Assembly (NCBI GenBank): GCA_934276635.1 | Contig: CAKQTH010000011.1 | Span: forward strand, 1 to 43,839 | DNA length: 43,839 bases | Direction of reading: 5' to 3' | Source: an uncultured Alphaproteobacteria bacterium | GTDB lineage: Bacteria > Pseudomonadota > Alphaproteobacteria > RF32 > CAG-239 | Part shown: positions 7,909-15,304 of the stretch, one piece after another | How positions within the stretch are numbered: the first letter of the stretch is position 1 | How the letters are laid out: each line of letters begins with the position of its first letter | Position numbers and translations under genes: made by a program | The notes under the pieces: model-generated | Databases searched by the model: none | Told to the model about the DNA's origin: nothing | Seen by the model: the letters and a program-made list of their open reading frames with translations, nothing else

Positions 7909-7930
7909 ATCGTTTTGCTGGAATATTAAT

Positions 7931-8827
7931 ATGAGGGATAATCTTATTCAATTAATTAAAAACACATTATTGTTTCAATTCTCCCTTCCTAATGGAGAAC
8001 TAGAAAAAACTATTTATTCTACACACGATGATCATTGTTACTCGGTGGAAGGACAAGATAATTTTGTTAAAGTAATTTATAATTCTCTTATTGAATATTC
8101 CTTTAGTTCCAAAGAATTGCAGAATAGCGATGATTTTAATAAACTAATGCCTATTGCTATTTATTCTAGATTTCATTTTAATACAAAATCTAATAATAAA
8201 ACCAAAATTTCATATGGTTTTTACGGAGAAGTCGTTTTATACAGCTTACTAAAGGCTATATATGGGATTAACGCACTTGTTTCTCGTGGCTTTTTTTATA
8301 ATCCGACCGAACGGGGAGAAACAAAAGGTTATGATGCATATCATATTGTTGCTTCAGATAATCACATAGATTTATGGTTTGGAGAGGCCAAATTTTATCA
8401 AAAATTTGATAATGCAATAAAATCTGTAATGGAAAATTTAGAAAAGGCTTTATCTGATGAATATTTAAAAACTAATCTATGGGCTATTATTAAACAAGAG
8501 GATAGATTAGAAAATCCTCCTGATTCTATGATAAAATTACTTGATGATATTAAAGAAAATCCAGAAATCAAAATAAACGAACTTATAAGAAAATATGATA
8601 TGACGCTAGTTTATCCAATTTTAATAATATGCAACAGTCCAGAGAAAGAATATCGTCGTTGCATACAACATTTTGTAAATGAGATAAAATTTAAGTATTC
8701 CTCAAAAAGTATATTTTTATCTATTCCTTATAAAATATTTTTTATATTTATGCCTATTGATGATGTTAAAACTGTAAAAGAAAAAGTAATCGAATGTATA
8801 GAAACGAAAAGTCCGTTGTTGACTTAA
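7931..8827 (+). CDS. hamA: HamA-like DUF1837 nuclease of a Hachiman system
   Basis: A 298-residue protein with the DUF1837 signature: GFYGEVVLYSLLKAIYG (Glu100), KGYDAYHIV (Asp135) and LWFGEAKFYQ (Glu152-Ala-Lys154). Together these form a PD-(D/E)XK nuclease site. HamA is the effector nuclease of Hachiman anti-phage defence and acts with the HamB helicase, which is encoded immediately downstream and overlaps by 34 bases. The ATG at 7931 lies 22 bases after the methylase stop, so the R-M methylase and ham genes may share a transcript. The predicted active-site residues are present and the length is normal for the family. Confidence 0.85.
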   Translation: MRDNLIQLIKNTLLFQFSLPNGELEKTIYSTHDDHCYSVEGQDNFVKVIYNSLIEYSFSSKELQNSDDFNKLMPIAIYSRFHFNTKSNNKTKISYGFYGEVVLYSLLKAIYGINALVSRGFFYNPTERGETKGYDAYHIVASDNHIDLWFGEAKFYQKFDNAIKSVMENLEKALSDEYLKTNLWAIIKQEDRLENPPDSMIKLLDDIKENPEIKINELIRKYDMTLVYPILIICNSPEKEYRRCIQHFVNEIKFKYSSKSIFLSIPYKIFFIFMPIDDVKTVKEKVIECIETKSPLLT

Positions 8828-11109
8828 AACAAATTATAAAAGCTTTAAATTTATATTCTTGTGATCAAATGAAGGATTACGAGTTTATAGATTTTGTTTG
8901 TAAATATTTTGATACTATAAAAAATAAATCTTTTTCTGAAGCAGATAAAAAGTTTTTAAAGTACGTATCAACAGTTGCTGGAGTTCCACAATATTTTGAT
9001 ATTTTATCAGATGAATTTAAACAAGATACTATTATAAATAATTTAGGAATCTCAGACATTTTTAGCTATCTACAAGATAGAAAATTATATACTTCAGATA
9101 AAACTAAGCTTCATAGGCCTCAATTAAATATATTAAATCTGTATAAAAAAGATAAAATTAATCGTTTTTTTCTATCCGCAAGCACCTCTTTTGGTAAAAC
9201 TCATTTGGTATATGAAATTCTACGCAAAATGGAATATCACAATATTTTATTGATATTTCCAACGGTTGCATTGTTATCTGAAAATTTAGAAAAGATAATA
9301 AACAATTCTCAATATGAATTCTTAAAAGATGAATATGAAGTGCATACATTAAGTGATGTTAAAAATATTTCCACTAGAAATATTTTTATATACACGCCAG
9401 AGCGTTTTTTATCTTTTTTAGACAATTTTAAAGGTGAAATAATTTTTGATTTTCTCTTCGTCGATGAAATATACAAAATTGATAATGAATTTATTATTGA
9501 TGAAAATATTCGAGAAGACGAACGCGATATTGCTTACCGTCTTTCAACCAATTTGGCCTTAAAAATATCTAGAGATGTTCTTTTGGCAGGTCCCTACATA
9601 AATTTAAAAGATAAAGATGGACGGTTAATCGGATCATTTAGTCGCTTTCTTAAAAATAATAATATTAGGTATTTAGATTACAATAATTATACTTTAGTTG
9701 CAAAAGAAGCTGTAAATGTTGTAAAAAAAGACCGAGAGTATAGAATTGATAATAATTTATACACTTTTCCCAAAGGCATTCATAGCAAATTAAGCAAATA
9801 TAAAAATATTGTAGAAACACTTGTTTGTAATAATCATGAAAATTGTATAGTTTATTGTTATAGAAAGTCAGAAACAAAAAAATACGCTAAATACTTATTC
9901 GACCTATTTTATGACTATTCTTGTATGAATCCTGAATATAAAATATTTTTAGAACACATTGCTTTAAGATATTCTACAAAGTGGTATCTATATGAGGCTT
10001 TGCAAAAAGGTATTGGGGTTCATAATAATCTCATCCCTAAATATATACAAAAGGAAATCATTCGCCTATTTAATAAAGGAATACTTAAAGTCATAACAAC
10101 CACTACAACGATTACAGAAGGTGTCAACACTTCTGCTAAAAATATATTAATCACAATGGATAAAAAAGGGACTAAGCCTTTGAAACCATTTGATGCGAAA
10201 AATATAGCCGGAAGAGCAGGAAGATTTCTACATCATTATTCAGGAAGAATAATTGTTCTTGAAAATAATTTTATGGATATATTAGAAAGTGAAGACGCTC
10301 TTCTAGAACATAAAAACTATGATTTAGCATCAACCAAGTCTGATATTGATGTTGAATACACGCAAGACCAATATCTATCTCCTCACGATTTGTTAAGAAA
10401 AACAGAAATTGAACAACTTGCAAAAACTTTACCGACTATTATAAATGAACAATTTAAAATCATTAGTAAGCAAGATAAAGCGAAAATTTATAAAATAATA
10501 TGCAACTACACATCGATACAAAAAAATCAGATAGAGGAATGTATAAAAAAAAGTCTATTTGATAGAATTGACTATGATGGTTTTAATATTTTTATAAATA
10601 GTATTATACCTATTGTTACAAATAAAAAGCTTTTAGGACTAATGCAACATACTGCTCCAACAAAAGACGGAAAAGAATATCCCATTTTAATTTATATGCT
10701 TTCCACTTATTTAACGTCCGGTTTCCATGGTTGCATTCAATATTATATTAATAAAAAGGATCAAAAATATGATCAAGCCATTCAAAACACTGCTGATTTT
10801 GTATATAACATTTTAAAATTCCATCTTGTTAAGTATCTTGGCATATTTAATTTAATATTTAAATATATCAAATCTCAAGAGCAACATTGCGATATGGAGG
10901 AAATTAATGGCTTTGATAAATTGTTATCTAAACTAGAATATAATGCAAACACTAATAATGGAAAAATAATCAGCGACTTCGGTGTACCTGAAAATATTGT
11001 AAAATATATTGAAAATAGTAATGATCCTTTAAAGGCAACAGAAATAAAAAAACAATTTGATAAATATGAAAGAAATATCTTAGAAAAAATCTTACCTCTT
11101 GTTCAATAG
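8794..11109 (+). CDS. hamB: HamB-like superfamily 2 helicase of a Hachiman system
   Basis: A 771-residue helicase. Walker A is SASTSFGKTH (about 127-136), the DExH-type box is FVDEIYK (DEIY 224-227), TTTTTITEGVNT serves as the motif IV/V region and GRAGR (473-477) is motif VI. This is the architecture of Ski2/HamB-like helicases. The C-terminal 250 residues are largely helical with no motif I can name. Its start lies inside hamA (34-base overlap), which points to translational coupling and a fixed ratio. In Hachiman, HamB is thought to sense or process DNA and release HamA nuclease activity. No further conserved gene of the system follows. Confidence 0.85.
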   Translation: MYRNEKSVVDLKQIIKALNLYSCDQMKDYEFIDFVCKYFDTIKNKSFSEADKKFLKYVSTVAGVPQYFDILSDEFKQDTIINNLGISDIFSYLQDRKLYTSDKTKLHRPQLNILNLYKKDKINRFFLSASTSFGKTHLVYEILRKMEYHNILLIFPTVALLSENLEKIINNSQYEFLKDEYEVHTLSDVKNISTRNIFIYTPERFLSFLDNFKGEIIFDFLFVDEIYKIDNEFIIDENIREDERDIAYRLSTNLALKISRDVLLAGPYINLKDKDGRLIGSFSRFLKNNNIRYLDYNNYTLVAKEAVNVVKKDREYRIDNNLYTFPKGIHSKLSKYKNIVETLVCNNHENCIVYCYRKSETKKYAKYLFDLFYDYSCMNPEYKIFLEHIALRYSTKWYLYEALQKGIGVHNNLIPKYIQKEIIRLFNKGILKVITTTTTITEGVNTSAKNILITMDKKGTKPLKPFDAKNIAGRAGRFLHHYSGRIIVLENNFMDILESEDALLEHKNYDLASTKSDIDVEYTQDQYLSPHDLLRKTEIEQLAKTLPTIINEQFKIISKQDKAKIYKIICNYTSIQKNQIEECIKKSLFDRIDYDGFNIFINSIIPIVTNKKLLGLMQHTAPTKDGKEYPILIYMLSTYLTSGFHGCIQYYINKKDQKYDQAIQNTADFVYNILKFHLVKYLGIFNLIFKYIKSQEQHCDMEEINGFDKLLSKLEYNANTNNGKIISDFGVPENIVKYIENSNDPLKATEIKKQFDKYERNILEKILPLVQ

Positions 11110-11324
11110 TGCATTAAATATCTTATGATACATTTTAAAATAATAAGCAATGTCGATACTTTTCTAGTTCTCAAATATTACGCTTCTCATTATACATAAC
11201 TTATTGTCTCTTCTTCAGTAAAGTTAAATCCTTGTTTTTGTTTTAAATTCCCAAATCGTAGCAAAATGTCATTGGTCTTGAGAGTTTTAGGGGCTCCCGA
11301 ATAAAATTATTCACGACATAATGT

Positions 11325-11351
11325 AAATAGTTAATGCGTAAAAAACTATTT
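11325..11351. promoter_or_regulatory. 8-bp inverted repeat before small ORF
   Basis: AAATAGTT (11325-11332) and AACTATTT (11344-11351) form a perfect inverted repeat 16 bases before the 42-residue ORF. The stretch 11110-11324 holds no gene I can support. Confidence 0.3.
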
Positions 11352-11367
11352 ATGAAAGAAAAATGCC

Positions 11368-11496
11368 ATGTATCAAATTAAAGTGAATGGAATCCTTATA
11401 CCGACGATTTATTGGTATCTGCGCGATGCGATGAATGCCTGTGATATTGAAAAAGCCCGCGGCTGTGCTGTGATAACCGAGATTGTTAGTTTATAA
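11368..11496 (+). CDS. 42-residue small protein, unknown
   Basis: ATG 11368 to TAA 11494 encodes MYQIKVNGILIPTIYWYLRD followed by AMNACDIEKARGCAVITEIV and SL. Codon use looks coding, and the stop overlaps the AAGGAG ribosome site of the next gene, suggesting a two-gene unit. No family is recognised. The upstream ribosome site is weak (AAAGAAA). The predicted protein is small and soluble. Confidence 0.5.
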   Translation: MYQIKVNGILIPTIYWYLRDAMNACDIEKARGCAVITEIVSL

Positions 11497-11507
11497 GGAG
11501 AGCCGAG

Positions 11508-11765
11508 ATGTTAAAAGAATTTGAAAACTGGCTCTTGGAGCAAAATTATAAACCTACAACAGCGGCTGATTATCATGGGCGGATAGAAAGGCTTTGTAGA
11601 AAAGAAGAATTTACGCTTGCTTACCTTATGGAAAATATCGCATCTATTTTGCCTGAATATGAAAGCTCCGGTAAAAAATCAAGTTATGGCAAAAGAAGCC
11701 ATACATCAGTCAGACAGGCTTTGAGAAGATTTAAGATGTTTCTGTTTGCCACTAAGTTAGCATAA
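11508..11765 (+). CDS. Lone integrase N-terminal (SAM-like core-binding) domain protein
   Basis: An 85-residue protein resembling only the core-binding domain of tyrosine recombinases: LKEFENWLLEQNYKPTTAAD, YHGRIERLC, then a basic helix VRQALRRFKMFL. The catalytic domain with its R-H-R-Y residues is absent and the downstream DNA does not encode it. A strong AAGGAG (11495-11500) lies 7 bases before the ATG, and a terminator hairpin follows. It may be a truncated integrase relic or a small DNA-binding accessory factor; the intact ribosome site and terminator argue for an expressed gene. Confidence 0.55.
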   Translation: MLKEFENWLLEQNYKPTTAADYHGRIERLCRKEEFTLAYLMENIASILPEYESSGKKSSYGKRSHTSVRQALRRFKMFLFATKLA

Positions 11766-11779
11766 TACAACCAAAATTC

Positions 11780-11815
11780 AGCCCGATTTAAGCAAGTTTC
11801 AATCGGGCTTATAGT
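11780..11815 (+). terminator. Stem-loop terminator after 85-residue gene
   Basis: AGCCCGATT (11780-11788) pairs perfectly with AATCGGGCT (11801-11809) over a 12-base loop, followed by tatagttt. The tail is only moderately T-rich. Confidence 0.65.
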
Positions 11816-11905
11816 TTACCATATTTAAGGAATCCGGCTATCTGCGGGTCATTTATGGATCAATGGACGGTGTTTTATAAAATATTTGTGTAAATTCCAA
11901 GCGTT

Positions 11906-11932
11906 AACCTAATTTACAAAATAAATGAGGTT
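11906..11932. repeat. 27-bp inverted repeat, left copy
   Basis: Starts AACCTAATTTA, has a 5-base centre and ends TAAATGAGGTT. It is the reverse complement of 13452-13478 with one mismatch in 27, and each copy is itself a near-palindrome with 11-bp arms. That geometry resembles a recombinase or Rep binding site. Confidence 0.8.
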
Positions 11933-12065
11933 CATCGCTCCAACTTTTGACATAGCGATGTTAAAAGTTAAACATAATAATACCTATTCACAATGTGTTA
12001 TAACTATCAATTTCCTTTGATGTTATTGTATTGTCGTAATTCTTTTGAATTGTAAAACCGTTTTT

Positions 12066-12653
12066 TCAATTATTTTTATATGGCAAAGAAAACAAATCAT
12101 GCGAAAGGATCATTCTGTCACTATCAAAGCTATTGTTATCATAAATTTTCATTTCTTTGATGCAATAAGCAATAACAGTATCGGGTTGGTTTTCAATTGG
12201 TTTTAAGTCCAAACAATATGTCGGCAATTTTAATATACCTGTCGTGGATAAAATAGCGTTTTGCAAATCCTGTTCAGTAAATTTACCGTGATTAAACAAG
12301 ATATGATAATGCCATTCAAGACCAACGCCTTTTTCTGCAAAAACAATAAATGGTATATGGTGATTGTTCCAGTGCCGACCTAACAGCTTTTTTTCAAATA
12401 TTTTCATAATTAGCTGCAAATGCTTTAAGGAATTGGATAAATTTTCCGATGCCCAATTTTTAGGTAACCGGATTGATAGAAAATGTGTCGGTTGATATTT
12501 TTTCAATATCCAATCTTGTATATCTTGTCTAACGGTTGGTAATTTAGATTTATGGTTAAGGATTGAATGAAGCTTATAAACAACGGACATTGAGTATTGA
12601 AGACACTTTATCAGGTATTTTTTAATAAGATTAGTTGAGATTAGGTTTTTCAT
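12066..12653 (-). CDS. HUH-type Rep/transposase-like protein
   Basis: A 195-residue protein with the ordered motifs of an HUH endonuclease: motif I THFLSIRLP (about 80-90), motif II LEWHYHILFNHG (the His-x-His pair) and motif III VIAYCIKEMK with a candidate nucleophilic Tyr. Such enzymes nick one DNA strand and stay bound through Tyr in rolling-circle replication or single-strand transposition. At 195 residues it is near the minimum size for a Rep, and no helicase domain is present. It lies inside the 27-bp inverted repeats, with a structured non-coding region on its 5' side that could hold the nick site. The family is not certain. Confidence 0.6.
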   Translation of the reverse strand: MKNLISTNLIKKYLIKCLQYSMSVVYKLHSILNHKSKLPTVRQDIQDWILKKYQPTHFLSIRLPKNWASENLSNSLKHLQLIMKIFEKKLLGRHWNNHHIPFIVFAEKGVGLEWHYHILFNHGKFTEQDLQNAILSTTGILKLPTYCLDLKPIENQPDTVIAYCIKEMKIYDNNSFDSDRMILSHDLFSLPYKNN

Positions 12654-12910
12654 AAATTAGATTTTCCTTTATATCTATTTGTTTTTATTGATTTTAATAA
12701 AATAAATTTTGAGTATAAAAATAACAAAGGACGCGTTTTAGTGCTTCCTCGTATCCTGTGCCGCAAAAATCGGCTTGAACAATGCTATTATCGCGTTAGG
12801 CAGTCAAAGTTCACAGTTGTGATACATCATTATAGAATTGTTTTTTTGCGGTAAAGTTGCGCGTAAATTTTCTAAATAGTGTGTTTTTTTGCAAAAAGAC
12901 TTAGCCCCAT

Positions 12911-12930
12911 GCCCTGCAGGGCGAGAAGTT
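12911..12930. repeat. Palindrome GCCCTGCAGGGC with GAGAAGTT tail
   Basis: A perfect 12-bp palindrome followed by GAGAAGTT. A related form, TCCTTAAGGGC followed by GAGAGGTT, occurs at 13426-13444. The shared layout (palindrome, then GGGCGAGAxGTT) suggests a repeated binding or folding signal. Confidence 0.45.
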
Positions 12931-13107
12931 GTAAGAAAAGATGTAATTTTACTGAATAAGCCAGTGTTGGTTTTATCTCTCGCGCGTAAAGACCTTCCTT
13001 TTTTAGAATTGATATTGTAGTTATCTTACCGGTATATGGCAATGGGTTACTATGCCGGATATGGTATCACCGAGACCTGTATACCAGAGGGGATTCCCAT
13101 TATTATT

Positions 13108-13135
13108 GATTAAGTGTCATTGATGTCAGTTAATC
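13108..13135. repeat. Palindromic 27-bp repeat, copy 1
   Basis: GATTAAGTG (13108-13116) and CAGTTAATC (13127-13135) form a near-perfect inverted repeat. The core 13109-13135 matches 13381-13407 with 3 differences in 27. Confidence 0.6.
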
Positions 13136-13240
13136 TCCGACCTTTAACATCCGTGTATCAAAAGTTAAAATATTTACTATTTGGAAAATTAATCTCAAAA
13201 AACTTTAGTAGAAATACGCGAGGTTCATATTCTATAAAAT

Positions 13241-13405
13241 ATGACAGATGCGTATAATAAAATAAAAGATGAGCTTGCGGTTTGTTATCCCGATATTACG
13301 GATGATGAAGTCCGGCGGTTTATCACATTTTTTAAGTTAAGTGCCAAAGCAGTGCTTGAGGCTAAAAAGGCCGGAATCTCATTAAGTGACATTGATGACA
13401 CTTAA
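13241..13405 (+). CDS. 54-residue small protein, unknown
   Basis: ATG 13241 to TAA 13403. The sequence includes YPDITDDEVRRFITFFKLSA and ends AGISLSDIDDT; it is acidic, helical and soluble. Codon use looks coding but the ribosome site is weak. Its last eight codons and stop coincide with copy 2 of the palindromic repeat, so a binding site or hairpin is built into the gene's 3' end. Size and charge would suit an antitoxin or accessory regulator, but no family is recognised. Confidence 0.5.
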   Translation: MTDAYNKIKDELAVCYPDITDDEVRRFITFFKLSAKAVLEAKKAGISLSDIDDT

Positions 13406-13407
13406 TC
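13381..13407. repeat. Palindromic 27-bp repeat, copy 2
   Basis: ATTAAGTG (13381-13388) and CACTTAAT (13399-13406) form a perfect 8-bp inverted repeat around a quasi-palindromic core. It overlaps the 3' end of the 54-residue ORF. Confidence 0.6.
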
Positions 13408-13451
13408 AAAACAAACGACTTCCAGTCCTTAAGGGCGAGAGGTTAAAAATC

Positions 13452-13478
13452 AACCTCATTTATTTTATAAATTAGGTT
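13452..13478. repeat. 27-bp inverted repeat, right copy
   Basis: Starts AACCTCATTTA and ends TAAATTAGGTT. It is the reverse complement of 11906-11932 apart from one base. Confidence 0.8.
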
Positions 13479-13597
13479 AGTTATTTGAAATATCAGTAAA
13501 ATATTAGCAATAAAATCATCAAAAACTAAAAATAACCGCTTACTTTCCCAAGTAACCGCGGCATAATAATGTTATGTTAAATCAAAGGAGTATATAA

Positions 13598-15142
13598 ATG
13601 TCTAGAAAGAATAAATATCAAAATATAGCAGATGAAGAATGTAAACAAGCAGTAATCTTTGCACGTGTTTCATCAGAAGAGCAGAAAAAAGGCGCGTCTA
13701 TTGATGCGCAACTTAAAACGGTTATTGATTACTGTGATAATCGCAAGTTTAAGATTTTAGATAAATTCTCTATTGTGGAAAGTTCAACGAGAGGCGGTCG
13801 TCTAAAATTTTATGAAATGTTGGAATATGTCAAACAGCAAAAACATAAAACCGCCATTGTTGTAAATTGTGTTGACCGGTTACAGCGTGGCTATAAAGAA
13901 TGTGTTGAGCTTGATGATTTAAGAAAACAAGGACGGATTGAGATACATTTCTATAAAGAGGGATTTTATTTACACAAAGACAGCACATCTTCAGATATAT
14001 TGCGTTGGGATATGGGAGTGTTATCCGCTAAAATGTATGTCGGGTCGCTAAGAGATAATGTCATCAGAAGTCAGGAATATAAAAGAGAAAACGGACAATG
14101 GCAATCTTGCGCACCGGTTGGATATCTGAATATACCCAAAACCAAAACAACGCCGGCGGATATTGTGATTGATCCGGATAGAGCACCTAAAGTTAAAAGA
14201 CTTTTTGTAGAATATGCCAAAGGCGGACGGACTTTGCAGGATATTACAAATTTAGCAAGGACTTTGGGCTTGTCTTCCAAAATGTGCACGGTTAATAAGA
14301 CCATCAGCCGAGCTCAGGTGCAAAATATTTTAAAAAATCCGTTTTATATAGGATACTTTATCAATAAAGGCAAAACCTATAAGCATAATTATCCGCGTTT
14401 GATTGATGAAAATCTATTCCGTATTGTGCAAGAGACTATGGAAGGACGAAAACGCGCGCCAAGTAAATTATATTATGGCGATAAGCAATATTTATTTAGC
14501 GGAATGGTAAGATGTGGCTGTTGCGGAAGTTTAATGACTTGCGAAACTAAGGTAAAAGATGAAAACCATTCTTATAATTATCTAAAATGTAATAAACTTC
14601 GCTCAAAATGTAGTCAAAAACCGGTTAATGAGGCCAAAATTCTTGCCCAACTTGAAAAGGAGCTTTGTTTACCTATCAACATCAGTGACGATATGTTGAA
14701 AAATATCAAATCTGAAGTCAAAAGACAGCTCAAAGAAGAAAATAACAATACAACAGCTCTGAAACGAAATATCACAATCAAGATAAACGAACTTGATGAA
14801 CAGGCAAAAGCCTTATTCCGCGGCTATATTCAAGGCAAATGCGATGAAAAGATGTATAATGAACTGAAAGCCGAAATTGAGCTTGAAAAAGAAAAACTGC
14901 AAAAAGATATGGACAAGTATCTTGAGATTGATACCGAAACTGATGAAATATTGGCAAATATTGCGGAAGTGGCGGCAAATATTGGTGTTTTTCTAAAAAG
15001 TCCGATTCTTGGCACAAAAAAAGAAATTTTGAGATTGATTTTATCGGACTGCAAAATTGAAGGAAAAAATCTATGTTTTTCAATAAATAAGCCGTTCGAT
15101 GAACTCATCAAAACGGCTGAAACTGATAAATGGTGCCGCTAG
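13598..15142 (+). CDS. Large serine recombinase (integrase)
   Basis: A 514-residue site-specific recombinase. The N-terminal resolvase domain has FARVSSEEQ with catalytic Ser25 and the DRLQRG helix. It is followed by a recombinase domain (GGRTLQDITNLARTLGL region), a zinc ribbon (RCGCCGSLMTCE, then LKCNKLRSKCSQ) and a long C-terminal coiled coil. AAAGGAG lies 8 bases before ATG 13598. The last codons, TGG TGC CGC TAG, read antisense through the CCA and acceptor stem of tRNA-Thr, so the gene ends at the integration boundary. It is the probable integrase of the defence island. A decatalysed near-identical copy lies at 2653-3800. Confidence 0.92.
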   Translation: MSRKNKYQNIADEECKQAVIFARVSSEEQKKGASIDAQLKTVIDYCDNRKFKILDKFSIVESSTRGGRLKFYEMLEYVKQQKHKTAIVVNCVDRLQRGYKECVELDDLRKQGRIEIHFYKEGFYLHKDSTSSDILRWDMGVLSAKMYVGSLRDNVIRSQEYKRENGQWQSCAPVGYLNIPKTKTTPADIVIDPDRAPKVKRLFVEYAKGGRTLQDITNLARTLGLSSKMCTVNKTISRAQVQNILKNPFYIGYFINKGKTYKHNYPRLIDENLFRIVQETMEGRKRAPSKLYYGDKQYLFSGMVRCGCCGSLMTCETKVKDENHSYNYLKCNKLRSKCSQKPVNEAKILAQLEKELCLPINISDDMLKNIKSEVKRQLKEENNNTTALKRNITIKINELDEQAKALFRGYIQGKCDEKMYNELKAEIELEKEKLQKDMDKYLEIDTETDEILANIAEVAANIGVFLKSPILGTKKEILRLILSDCKIEGKNLCFSINKPFDELIKTAETDKWCR

Positions 15143-15205
15143 TAAGAATCGGACTTACGACCCCGTCATTACCAATGACGTGCTCTACCACTGAGCTATA
15201 GCGGC
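15131..15205 (-). tRNA. tRNA-Thr (anticodon GGT), CCA encoded
   Basis: The minus strand folds into a full cloverleaf. The acceptor GCCGCTA/TAGCGGC pairs perfectly, the D arm is GCTC/GAGC, the anticodon arm CGTCA-TTGGTAA-TGACG gives anticodon GGT (ACC codons), the variable loop is GGGTC, the T arm is GTAAG-TCCGATT-CTTAC, and ACCA follows. The T loop starts TCC instead of the near-universal TTC, giving C at position 55. Twelve bases of its 3' end overlap the serine recombinase gene on the other strand, marking it as the likely integration site of the island. Confidence 0.95.
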
Positions 15206-15244
15206 GTTATTTATAGCAAATGTATATTTTGCTATGCAAGAGGT

Positions 15245-15273
15245 AACATACCCAAACATTTTATAAAAATCAA
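15245..15273 (-). promoter_or_regulatory. Candidate promoter of tRNA-Thr
   Basis: Read on the minus strand, TTGATT (15268-15273), a 17-base spacer and TATGTT (15245-15250) lie about 40 bases before the tRNA. Confidence 0.4.
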
Positions 15274-15304
15274 GTACTGATTTGCATTTTTTATTATTTT
15301 TTTG

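Larger units (their letters stand above)
12654..13240. other. Palindrome-rich non-coding region
   Basis: 587 bases without a convincing gene. It contains an AT-rich leader next to the HUH start, a perfect 12-bp palindrome (12911-12922) and one copy of a 27-bp palindromic repeat (13109-13135). Such a region next to an HUH gene would suit an origin or nick site, but no origin was identified. Confidence 0.4.
11906..13478. mobile_element. Small HUH-protein unit bounded by 27-bp inverted repeats
   Basis: A 1.57-kb segment carrying one HUH-like gene on the minus strand, a 590-base palindrome-rich non-coding stretch and a 54-residue ORF, bounded by nearly identical inverted 27-mers. It could be a nested mobile element, an integrated plasmid or satellite replicon, or an invertible segment. 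No target-site duplication was recognised at the repeats. Confidence 0.4.
2653..15205. mobile_element. Defence island bounded by serine recombinase copies at tRNA-Thr
   Basis: This segment begins with a recombinase remnant and ends with an intact serine recombinase overlapping the 3' end of tRNA-Thr(GGT). It carries a phage/ICE-style XRE-ImmA switch, HNH and DUF3892 genes, a restriction-modification pair, a Hachiman pair and an HUH-type unit. Its genes are clearly more AT-rich than the flanking suf/sec/atp genes. The right boundary at the tRNA is well supported. The left boundary is only approximate because the matching attachment site was not found. Confidence 0.65.

Noticed and set aside
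11160..11310. Minus-strand fragment reading NDILLRFGNLKQKQGFNFTE, resembling the start of an XRE regulator
   Set aside because: There is no start codon, it ends quickly in a stop and the similarity is weak. At most it is a relic.
13036..13113. 25-residue ORF (MAMGYYAGYGITETCIPEGI and onward) in the HUH unit
   Set aside because: It is too short, has no ribosome site and lies in a region dominated by palindromes; I cannot support it as a gene.
2653..15205. Complete conjugative element
   Set aside because: No relaxase of the MOB type, coupling protein or type IV secretion genes are present; the only HUH-like protein is small and lacks conjugation partners.
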